From positions 35,526,387-35,590,386 of the forward strand of contig CM019218.1 of the NCBI GenBank assembly GCA_009741485.1: DNA of 64,000 nucleotides, given 5' to 3'. Of this stretch, positions 42,801 to 54,800 are shown piece by piece. The stretch is from Malurus cyaneus samueli. Lineage: Eukaryota > Chordata > Aves > Passeriformes > Maluridae. Below the pieces are notes generated by a model. The model had not been told where the DNA came from, did not search any database, and saw only the letters and a program-made list of their open reading frames with translations. The position numbers and the translations under genes were made by a program. How positions within the stretch are numbered: position 1 is the first letter of the stretch; each line of letters starts with the position of its first letter.

Positions 42801-45800
42801 CGGTACCACCATGTTGAAATGTTTTAATTCTCAGAAGCCAGGAGCACCTCAGTGCTCCCCTGGGGCTTATCAGCACATTGTCAGCTGATAAAAAGTATCT
42901 CTTATTTTGAAGGGGTGTGACAATGTGGCTGGGGCTTACAGCCCTAAGGGACCCCCGAGGCCATGCAGATAGGCACCGATGTTCACTGGGGTGCTCACAG
43001 TCACCCTGGGGCATGATTTTGGTGCAGACGGGAATCGCTGCCCTCTCTTAGTGCAGGCACTTGGGCTGGGACATCTCCCCCAGCTGCAGCTCAGGGCTGA
43101 TCGTGCCATGGCTGAGGGGTTTGCAGTGCTTACCCACAGAGTTCTGTGTGTCTTGATGTGGTCACCTATCCCAGTAGGTCCATCCTCCAGCTGTGCCCTG
43201 TCAGGACCCTAAGCCTTTCCACATCCTGCAACCCCGACCTGTGTCCCATTGGGTGTCTGTGCCCAGCTGGGGCAATCCCAGAGGCTCCCTGGAATGGTGT
43301 GAGCAGAACAAACCTCCTATGATAGGGCTGGCTGCGCTGTCTGTTCCATGCTCTCCCAGCCTGCGTGTCTCTGCTGTCTTTGGTCAGATGGGGACTGGTT
43401 TGGGACACACTCCTCCTGCCTCCCAACAGGTATGGATGATGCCAAGCCCAGCCATTTGATGGGGACAGGCCTATCCTCTCTGGGGAGTTGCTTTCCCAGT
43501 GTTTGTTTCCAGTAGAGACTGGGAGAGCCTCTCCTGGTGTGTCAGTGCTGCTCCCAGCCCACAGGCACCATGGCACCCTGCACCTTCCTGTCCACCACTG
43601 GGGCAGTGGGTGACCTTGCCATCTCCACTCCCTCCAGGCTCACCCACGACATCAGCCTTGAGGAATTTGAGGATGAAGACCTCTCTGAGATCACTGATGA
43701 GTGTGGAATCAGCCTGCACTGCAAGGAGAGCCTGGCCACCCGGGTAAGCATGATGGGATGAGGAGAGGGATAGGGATGGGCAGAATGTGCCAGTAGGGCT
43801 GGCAGAACCATCAGCCCCCATGCAGGGCCACCAGATCCCCTGGCTGGCTTCCTCAAGGGCCCACTGCTGTGGCCCCAATCCCCTCTGATTGGCAGTGCCC
43901 TCTCCTCGGTCCAGCACAGTGCAGATCCTTTCTGAGCCAGCCAAACTCAAGGGACAAAAAAACCATCTCAGAACTGGTGCCTTTTGGTTCTCACTGTGCT
44001 ATAGGGGTTTGAGTTTGCTCCTCAAGGATGAGCCTAAGGATTTGGGTGCAAATGGAGGCATGCTGGTACCTGGCAAGCATTCTCAGGAATCAAGGACATT
44101 TGCAAGGTGGTATCAAAGGTCCCACGTGGACTGTGTCTCCTGTTCCCACATGCATGCCTGGATCTGGGGATGCAGCTGGGCTGGCATGGTGAAAGCTGTC
44201 TTCTGCACTCCCAAGGTGCTCTTTCTGGCTTGTTAGCTAGCTGCCTTTAGCTAGAGCTGTTTAGAGGTCTTTAGGAGGCTGGAGACCTGGAGGCTGATGA
44301 AACAGGGATGAAGGAGGTAGCTCTGACCCCAGAAGGCAGCAGGTGGATTAAAGATGGGAGCTGTGCAGATGCTGCAGCTGGGTTTCCCATCCATCTTAGG
44401 GCTTGCTGTCAAGAGCCTGATGGGGTTCACACCACTATTTGAACTTCCCTAGAAGGCCATGGGGGCAGAAATGTGGAGGCAAATTGATCGTTGTGTTGGA
44501 TTTGGAAATATGCAGGATGTTAAAGCCACACCTTGAACATTCTCACATGGCTCAAGGAATCACGCACACACCCCCTGAGACTTCTCACTGCTGGGACCAG
44601 AGTCTCTTCACAGGGGGCTGCTCCAGTAAGCTGGCAGGTGCCCTTTTTGACCCCTCACTCAAACACACACTCGTTCTAAGGCTGACTCCTCCTTCTACAG
44701 GCTTGACCCTAGGTTTGTTGTTGTTTCTTTCTGAAAAAAGAAATCCCTGGGCAATTATACCCTTTCAACTCGTGCACCCACTCCTCACACACTCTTGCAC
44801 CTCAATCCAAAGGTGATTCTCGCTCTGAGGTCTTCTAACACCTTACCGGGTTCTCTCTCTGTGTCTGTGCAGGCAGGCTATTCACTGTTCTTATCTTGTG
44901 GAGTTACAGCTTCTGCTGACAGCTGGAGTCTCCTTGTCTTCTGGTTTGTACTTGTGGTGCACCTGCTTGCTGGCAGAGCATGGGGAAATAAAAAAAACCC
45001 TAGGCTTGGCATAAACACTACTCAGCAACAACCACAGCAGCATCAGTGTGTTATCAATGCTCCTCTCACAAGAAAGGCAAAACACAGCACTGTGCTAGCT
45101 ACTAGGAAAAGTAGTAGGAGAATTAACTCGGATCCAGCCAAAAGCATCTCTAGGTGTAAACTCAGGGCTTATGGCCCAAGGCTTCAGCAGATCCAGCTAC
45201 TGATGCTGAGCAAGTAAAGCTGAGCAAACAACATACTACATCACACAGTATTATAACTCTGTGAACCCATTTTCTCTCATTCTACTTAAAACTTACCTAT
45301 TTAAGCTAAGAACTAATACCTCTCAACACAGAGTTTCTGCATTTTGTCAATGTGTTTCATGGTCAAGGGTGCAAATGCTGGTAGAGCAACCAAGTGGTTT
45401 AAGACTCCTTTTGTTCCTCAGAGGAAATACTTCCTCTGAAAAACTGATAAAGACCCAGGGAGGACAGGAAAGGCACAAGAATTTGTCGCAGATTTAAAAT
45501 TAGAAAGTGAATTTGTGTCGTTTGGAATCCCTCACTGCAGGCAGGACAGTACAGGCAGACCTCATCCCTGGGAGGTGAAGGTGTCTTGCTGGGCTCCTTG
45601 GTCTAATTCGTGACCTTCCCAGCAAAACTTTGTCTGTTCCCAGGTATGGGGTTGCTGCTTGATATCTCTGTTCCAACTGCAGCCTCCTCCTGCTCCAGGG
45701 TGTTATGGCCAGAATTCCCTGGGACAGGCTGAGCTCATGGGCTGTGTACGCTGAAGGAAGGAGGGATAATGCTGCATTCAAAACCAAGGGCAAATCTAGT

Positions 45801-48800
45801 GTTGGGAAACCATGGGGGCACAGCCACAGCAAGGGCCTGTCATTGGGAATATCCTGCCTGCAATAGGTGAGGCAGAGGCTGTGAGTGTGTTGCTGGATTC
45901 TTCCCATCAACCATCCCAGTTCCCCTCTGCTGATAGCACCATGGGGCTCAGAGCAGGATTTTTTTTCCTCTACAGACTGCCAGCCCTTGGCTGAAGGTTG
46001 GAGTAGGCAGCTTCATTCCAGGGAGGGGAAGGGGCAGGGGAGACTTTCAGCTCTACTGCTGCAGCCCTTCCCAGAGGGGGAGGAAAGCCAGCTTCTTTTG
46101 CCCCTTTAAAACAGTTTACTGGGAGTTTCTGCATCCCTGTGCTGCGATACAGAGACCTGACCCTCAGCAGAGGGTGTGCTTGGGCTCTGGGAGCAAGCCC
46201 CGTGCCTTCCCTGAGGACAGCTCAGAGCTGCTTTACACAAATGTCCCGGTGCACTGAGAGTCTGCTGGGGTGGGAGGGGGATGCGAGGCTGCCGTAGGGG
46301 AAGCAATGAGTTATTCATAAACACAGCAAAGGAGGAAGATTATCACGCTCAGAAAAAAAATGCCTGCTAAAAATATATCCAAATGGTTTATATGGGACAC
46401 GGAGGATTGCCCGAGGAGCAGAACCGAAAGTGGTGACAACAATGGCTGTGAGAGGGGCTTTTCAATCCCAAATGTTGAAGGCGAGAGCCAGGGAGCTTTC
46501 CAAGCTGATTGCCATCCGGAGCGAGCTCAGGGCGACAAGGTTGCATGATGCTCCTGATGGAAGCAGTCAGGCCCAGAGGGAGCAGCTCTGCCGGGTCTGC
46601 GTGCGGCGCGGGGGCCAGCAAATCAGTAGTGACCAGCAGCCGGCAGCAGACGGCTAATTGCATCGTGTGGGGGTGGCTGGGGACAGCGAGTCAGGGACCC
46701 TGGAACCGGGGCGTGAGGGGGCCATGCTGATACCCTGCCCGTAGCAAGCTCCCGCTTCTGGTGCCATGGAGGGTGAGCCCTGGTCACCCCTGCAGGCTCT
46801 GGTGAAAGCCTGGCAATGGAGTAGTGTGAGGTGAAAGCAGGATGCTGGCTCACTGGATCACACCAGAGCAGAGAGTGATAGGCAAGGGGGAAACAGGCTC
46901 TGGTGAGCCCCATGAGACATGGGGCTGGGGTCATCCAGCTGCCCAGCAGCGAGTCTCTGGAGAGATGGGCAGGCACAATAACCCAACAGCGAGCAGGAAA
47001 GCGCTGACAAGGAACAAGGGGGCAAACCCTGCCCGAGGGCTGCAAAGGTGACTGCTGGATAGGGACAACCAGTGACTGTGGTGAGGTGGAGGGTCTGGGC
47101 AGAGCTGGTTGATGACAAAACCCTGTGGCAGGAACAGGCAGCTAGTGCAGAGGTCACACCCAAACAGAGATGGGGTTTGTGGTTTTTTGGTCCCAGAAAA
47201 ACAAAGATGACTTCATTATGGGCTATTTTAGCAGCCCTTCAAGAAGTAGTGACTTAGACACGCAGAAACTGCAAGGAGGTGTACACTGATGTTTGTGCAA
47301 GCAGGAACTATCCACTGATGAGGACCACACCTCACAGATGGGAGGTCGTGTACTAAAATGAGGAATAATCCCACATGTTGGGGGAAAGGCTGAAAAGAAC
47401 CTTTATTTCAACAAGAAGTCCCCAGTGAATGAAAAGAGAAGTGAGGAATAGGCTGAGGAGAGGTCTCAGAGGAGGAGCAGTGGTGTCTTTAGGGCTGTCG
47501 AATGACAGGGCAGGAGGCCAGCTGGGAAGGACGGGGGGCTACCAGGGTGAGGGACATGACCTCCACCTCTCCAATGGCAGCAGTAAGGTGTGCTGAGAGG
47601 GATGGGTGCAACAAAAACACCAGACCTGAGGTTTGGCTTTGCTTCAGTGGCTTGGAAATCCAGTGACAGACCCTGGTTTCAGCAAGATGGATCCCAGCAA
47701 GCAGCCAGGCAGAGGTTTATAAAAGTTTAGTGCCTCATCTACTTTCCAGGAACTGGAAAATTATTAATGCAAGAATGAAAAAAAAAAAAAAGAAGCACCT
47801 TTCTTGGAAATACGATGCGGGTAGTAGGTAGGATCAGCAGGAGTGCGCCAACATCACATCCGTCCCCAGGACAGGTCTGTAAGGAAGCATGAGCGTCCCC
47901 ATGATTGCACTGGGTCCACGTGTGCATCTTGAGGTCATCCTGCCACAAGATTTGGGCACTGGTACTGTTCTCCCACACCCTAATCTCTCCCACAGGTTGA
48001 AGGATCTTTGGGAAGTCACCTCACCATCACATTTGTGCTGAGGCATGAGCATGCTCAAGATGACCTTAGGTGACATTAACTTGTTCCTAGAGGGCTCCTG
48101 AGGCAGCTTGTTCTGGTGGAGCAGTATCCTTGCAGTTAGAAAGGCTTCCCAATGTCTAGTCCCTGGCCTTGCTTTGCAGATCATGGCAGGTCTCACTCAT
48201 GTGGTAATGTGATTGATTTAAGGTGTGGTTTCAAAGTCACTTTGTTGAGCTACAGGCCATAAATAATACCTGCAGTGGCTGTACTTCCGTGCTAGCATTC
48301 GAACCTGGAATGCTGCACCCCTCCTAGGGTTCCCTTTTCTTCAGGATGGGCACTGATTTGCTTTTCTGCATCCTTCTGGGACTTTTCCCTCTGTGAGTTT
48401 TCCGAGTGATTGCTACAGTGACAGGATTGTGGAAGCAGCATCATTAGCAGTCTAGGTTGAATGTCACCAAGCTGACTCCAATACACCCACCTTGTCTAGG
48501 TGTAATCTATTCAGTTAGCATTTTCCTCCAGTTCTTTTCCTGTGCCTCGGTTTCTTTGTTGAAATCCGTATGATTTGTCACAGAAAACTGGTGTCACAGA
48601 AATACAGAAATTGTGCCATGAAGGCTAATGCTCAAACCAAGGGATTTAAATGTTTAAAGAGGACAAGTATCAGTGACAGTGCTTCTCCAGTTGCTCGCCC
48701 AGTACCTGCAGGACAGCAGCAGAGACACTGTGGGGAAATGGCTCCCATGAGAGGGTTTGCACTGTGCCTGCAGCAGTCAGGGTCCTGCCTGTGCTGGCTT

Positions 48801-51800
48801 TTGTCTGACCGTTCAGGAGCTGGTAGGAACAAGATCTCTTGGAGTGGCTGCCAGAACTGCTGGGGTTGTTTCTTCTCCCATGGCCCAAGGGGCATCCTCC
48901 ATGCAGCTGGAGACCTGGACAGTCTTCAGCTGCAACAGCCCTCCCTTCCCCTCTGCCTGACGAGCTTTCCAGTCACCACAAACAGCTGATAACACGGGGA
49001 ATTCAACTCGCTGATGCCAAGTTGCCGTCTTTATTGCTGGCTGCAGCAACCTGTACATGTGCAAACACCAGTTAATGCAAAGAAGGGGGCTTGGCAAGGA
49101 GAACACTGACCTTTAAACACACGCAGCTGTGAGGGGCATTGGTGCTTCTTTGCCCAGCAACACAGCTACAAGGAGTGTGATGGCTCAGCGCTGCAGCCCA
49201 GCCAGGGTGCTGGGATGGGACTCCTTGCTCCTCACAGTCCCCACAGGCCACCGTGGCCACCCTGCTCCAAAAGGGTACAGGGGAAAGAGTGGAGCTGCCT
49301 CCAGCCAGAACACAGACACCACCAGCAGGTGACTGGAGAGCCTGTGCCTGGCGTCCCTCCCCGTGCAGCCTCAGGTCCTGCTCTATGCAAATGCAAGGAA
49401 GGGGGAGAGAAGGTTTGTCCTAGATGAGTAAGACAAGGGGGATGGAGCTGCTGGTTCAAACGTTACAGGGAAGAAAGGAGCCTTCTTTCAGAGGTGTGCA
49501 GTGAAAATTTCAACTCCATAGAAAGAAAAAGGAGCAGTAGTAGTGCAGCATGCAGTGTCAGTACCCAAATGCGCTGGTGGGTTCTCCATCGGTGAGGATG
49601 TTCAGGTGTGATGGACAAGACCCCAAGTGACCTGCTTCAGGCAGGGGGTGGATCAAGTCTGATGAAAATGATGACAGGCTTGTATGAGTCCCAGCTGCCA
49701 GGACAGGAACCAAGAAAGGGCACAGTCTGCCTCAGAAGGAAGAATCATAGGGCAGCCGGGCTGGAAAGGACCTCAAACGATCACCCAGCCAAACCTTGTG
49801 CGGGAAAGGGAGTCTGAGTGAGACGATCTGGCACCCTCTCTAGTGGCGTCTTGAAAATCTCCAGCGATGAGGACTCTACCATTTCCCCGGGGAGGTTGTT
49901 CTGCAGAATGGTTGCTCTCACTGTGAAAAATGTCCCTGTTATGTCGAGATGAAATCTGGGTGTGCACGTTTGTGTGCTTCGTGATGAATGTGACGGCTGC
50001 ATGTAGCTACAGACAGGCACCAGGCGGGGATAAGGTGGCGGGGGAACCCCATCACTAAGGGAGGATGCTGCCCGCACCTGCCTGGGGAGGCGGGGAGGGG
50101 GCGCGGGGCTCCCCGGCTCCGGAATAACATCGCTGCCCCTTTAAAAGGCAGCGGCCGCGGGTGCCGATGCGGTGGCCCCGGCCCCCCTGGCCGGCCCGTC
50201 CCGCCCGCCCGGTGGCCTGATCGCGGGCGCTAATCCCGGCAGGGCCATGTGAGCCGGGCGGGCGGCGCGGCCCGGGCGGCGGGCGGCGGGGAGGCCAGCC
50301 GGCGCAGGCAGAGATGCTCCAGCTCGACCTCATCGACGCGGCGGGGGACACGCCGGCCGAGGAGCAGACGGCGCCCGAGCCGCTGAAGAAAGATCCGCCG
50401 GCCGGGACCACCGATGTCTACAGGCCGAAGCGACCCACAACCCTCAACCTCTTCCCGCAGGTGCCTCGCAGCCAGGTGAGGCGGGATGGGGGCTGGGGGC
50501 GATCGGGAGCGGGGGAGGAGGAGGGATGCTCCCGCCGTCCGCCGGGGGCTTTTGTCTCGGAGGAAGGGAGGGATGGATGGATGGATGGACGGAGGGGGGA
50601 ATAGAAGGGGATGGCGGGGCACGGCTGGAAGGGTGGCGGAGCTCTGCCCTGCTGCCCGTCTCCGCGATGCTCGGAGCGGGTACCTTCTCAGGGCAGGCCG
50701 AGCCGGAGGAAGCGATCTGTGTGCTCGGGGATCCCCGGGTGCCGGTGTCCTGAGCACGCCCCCCGGATCGCTCTGTGCTCGGCGGGGATTTTTTGAGGGT
50801 GCTTAGGCGCCGGGTGGGTCCATCCCTGCTGCTAAGGTGGAGAGAGAACGCGCCAGGAATCTGTCGGGACTGAGATGTGCCCCTGCAGGGTCCGTGTGGT
50901 AGGGGCAGGGTGGGATGGGGAGCAAAGGAGGCATGGATACCGAACGCGTGAATGAGCCATCGCGGGACGGGGCACCAGGCTGGCGAGCCCAGGGCCGGCA
51001 CCGACAGCTGGCTGGGCTCCAGCTGCCCCGGTTGGGGCAGCACCAGCTCTAGGGCACGTTGGTGACACCCGGTGCCCCGTGCCCAGCGATGGGGACCTGG
51101 TGGCCTCAGCTCCTGAGCAGTGGTGCCTGGCAAGGGAAGCATTGATGTCAGCACCCCGTGCAAAATTTGAGAGACAGAAAAGCAACGCCCAAAATGGTGG
51201 CCAGGAAGACAAGGGGGTTCTGTTGTCTTGCCCTCAGATTTTGTACAGGATTTTGGATGGTTTTACCCAAGAGCGCCTGCCTCACGCAGCCATGGTGTTA
51301 CTGTCACCCCCGGGGAGGGATGGTGTTTTGGTGTCCTGCATGCTGACCCCCCAGGCAGCGGCTGGAGTCCCTTGGCCATGTCGCTCCTGCAAACTTCACA
51401 AACCCACACAAAGTGTAGCCCTGCGACGTGCAGGGCTATTTTTGCCACCCTCCTGCATTCAGTTCTGCCTTCTGCCAAGTAGGAGGATTTTCGTCGCCGT
51501 GACGTTCAGCCGAGGAGCATGAAGTGAGAGGCAGGTGTCCCCGTTGGTGACAGATGGGGAGTAGTCAGAGCTGGGTGTTACCAGCCCAGCACCGGCAGCT
51601 GATGCCAGCTCTCTGCCTGAGGCCATGGGTGGGAGGAGGAGGAGGAAGGCACAGAGCCAAGGATGGGCGCCCGCAGGCAGCTGGCACCAGGGACAAAGGC
51701 AGCAGGGCTGGGGTGTGGGGGGAGCCTTACTGAGCATAATGGACAAGGGGACAGCAGCAGCCTTGTCCCACCCTGTGCAGGGACCCCGAGGAGCAACTGG

Positions 51801-54800
51801 TATGTGGCAGCCACATCCAGCTGGGGGAGGTGAGGAACAGCAGGGCCCCCTCCCAGACACTAAGATACAGTCAGTGTCCAGGGCTGGAAGCATGCCTCTG
51901 GAGAGGGATGGGGGTGGGGGGAGTTGCAGAGATGGTAGGCTGGGGAGGGGAAGCTGATGGGGCCCTTGCAAGGTGATGGTGCAGGCTGTGGAGCTCACTG
52001 GGAGGCCACGGGCACAGCTGAGCTGAGGGCATGGGGAATGGGACAGGGGAGCTTTGCTGCAGCTGGCAATGTGAACCTGGAGCCAGCAGGGATGGTGGCA
52101 CAGGACTGGGACACGGCTGGCCAGGTAGGATAGTGCCGTTGGTAGCATCTCATGAGAGTCTGGCTGTAAGGTGCTTAGGGTTCCTCTTCTGGATGCCTGC
52201 CTCTATCCATAGATAGTTTCTCCCTGTCTACATGTGGTGCCCTGAGGAGAGGACAGGGTGCAGGGCACCCCTTGGGGATAAGCCTGAAATCTGTCTCCAC
52301 TTGTGGAGACACTCCTGCATCCTCTTGGCCTGCCCAGCTCACTCCTCCTGCAAGTAGTCAGAAGAGAGACCACGGCCATGTGTCCTTTCTTGAATGCGCA
52401 GTCAGTGCACCAGGCACTCCGCTGGACAGGGTGCACACAAAGCAAGAAATCATCCCACCCTCCGCTCCAGCTTCTCCTTGTGGGCCTGGGATACAGCCTG
52501 GTGATGACTCAGTTGCTGCTGGGCTCTCTGTGTAATCATCATCCCAGGCAGGTGGCCTGGAAATGGTGAGAGGAATGTCCCCATCTTCCCAGAAGGGAAG
52601 AACCAGCTGTTGTTGGCTAGGTTCATCTTGTAAGACTTTGTGAGTGTCTCTCCACCTTGGCTGGGCATTACAGAGTGCTGTGGTCCTGCAGGGTGGGTGG
52701 GCTCGGCAGGCTGTGCCTGCTGCATTGCTGCATTGCCTTCTCCTGTCCCAGTCTGGGCAGCCAAGCAGGCTTGTGTGTGCTGGCCCCGTGGCACTTTGCA
52801 CGCAGAGCCTGTCACTGTGACAGCTTGCCTGGCCCTCATCCCGGCCCATCGTGTCCCTGGGAAAGGCTAGAGGGGACGTGCTGTTATTTGCCTTGGCACA
52901 GGAGGGATTCATGGAGGCCACAGTGGGAGGTTGCCAAAACCCCGTGAAGGGGGTCTCTCCCTCCCCACATGGAGGCAGGGATCTGCCTGGCATGGTTCAG
53001 CAGCATGTGCTGTGACATGATGGAATTTTAGGGCAAAGGCTTCTTTCATGTCAGTGGGGAAGCAAAATAAGGACAGGGCAGTTCTTTTGCTGGTGGTAAC
53101 AGCTGTAGGTTGGTGATAAGGCCGTGAGAAAATCCAGGGAGTCCCAGCAGGGCTTTGGTACTAAAGCAAAAACTAACGGTGTGGAAAATGCCACTGCTGC
53201 AGCTGGGACAGAAACACCCCCGCAGCAGGGGCTGGGAGTGTGCAACCAGGGAAAACTTGGGCATGGAGGAGTGGATGGAGGCTGGCGCTGCACCAGGCAG
53301 GATGTTCACACCCTGCTGAGCTGGGCAGGGAGGACTTGTCCCCCGTCTGCAGGGGGGTCTCCTTTGGAGGAACTTGGTGCCTTTTGGTTCCCAGGTCTTG
53401 CAGTGAGGCTGAGCATGTGTTCCCTTGTGCACATGCATGGCCGGCCACCCAGGCTGGGCAGGGCACAGCACCCACAGAAACTCACCCAAGCATGGGGAAC
53501 ATGGACAGCACAATCCTGCCTCTCCTTTCCAGCTGCTCAGGATTGACATCTGCTAGTGAACTGTATATATGTGTGTGTGTATGTATAGATTGGTATACGT
53601 ACACACTGTCTGTGAATGCCCCTGTATACACCCAATATAGATGTCTCCAGGGACAGGCATTAATCTATCCAATATCTGGCTTCCAGCTGAGCAGCAGCAC
53701 AGCACCTGGTCCTTGGGATTTCCCCAGTTTCATTTGGGTGATTTGAAGGTAGGCAGGGCTGGCAGGATGGGAGTAAAGCATGGAGACAGGCTCAGGCCTT
53801 GAATATTTTTGTCTTGGGACTGTCCAGCTGGGCTCCTGTGGCCAAATTTCCTCTGATGTATGGATGCAGCCCAGCTGGCTCCTTGCCCACCCTGCTTCAG
53901 CCATCATAGTGGCTCTTGCAGCAGCAGCATGGTGAGATGTGTGGCTGGCAGGGGGTCTCCTCGAGCATTACGTGCCCCAGTATGCCCAGCTGAGAGGGGA
54001 GCTGAGCGGGGTGCTGTGGGAGGGATGGGTGCCAACGCTGTGCCACATGCTGTTTACTGTTTGGGCTATAAGGCGGCTTTGTTCTCCTCCTCAGGACACT
54101 CTGAATAACAACTCTCTGGGGAAAAAGCACAGTTGGCAGGAGCGGGTGTCCCGGTCATCGTCCCCTCTGAAAACGGGTGAGTTCTCAGGCTTTTGGCCAG
54201 GGTCAGCTCCTTGCACTCTTTCATGGTGCTCAGGAGCCTGAGACAAGTGGTGCTGGAGCAGGAGGGTGAGGAAAAACCTACCACGTGGATGCATGTTGCT
54301 GTCTACAATTACCTGAAATGGGGCCATTAGTGAGCTGTGAGTTTCTCTCTTCTCCCAAGAAATAAGCAATAGGACAAGAGGAAATAGCCTTAAGTTGCAC
54401 CAGGGGAGGTCTAGATTGGATATCAAGAAAACTTCCTTCACAGAAAGGTTGGTCAAGCATTGGAACAGGGAATCACCATCCCTAGAAATGTTCAAAATTG
54501 GTGCCTGGTTTAGTGGTGGACTTGACAGTGTTAATGGTTGGACTTGAGAATCTTAGAGATCTTTTCCAACTTAAATGATTCCATAATTCTGTGACTCAGG
54601 GTGGTATCCCTGAACACCTTCCCTTGCAGGGAGCATCCCCCTCTGCATGGCTGCCAATGCTGCTGTCCTCTCCCTGCAGGTGAGCAGACCCCTCCCCATG
54701 ACCACGTTTGCCTGAGTGATGAGGTCAATCACCAAAACAGCACAACCTCCACCAAAGACCGGGGCACATCCACGGAGAGCCCATGCCGGCGCACAGCAGC

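Larger units (their letters stand above)
43744..50242 (+). other. MAPK8IP1: MAPK8IP1 intron 2
   Basis: About 6.5 kb. Contains an LTR-like block (about 44530-45160), a non-repetitive AT/homeobox-motif-rich block (about 46310-46680), a poly(A) run A14 at 47778-47791 and a reverse CR1 fragment (49743-50010). No other coding exon recognised. Confidence 0.7.
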
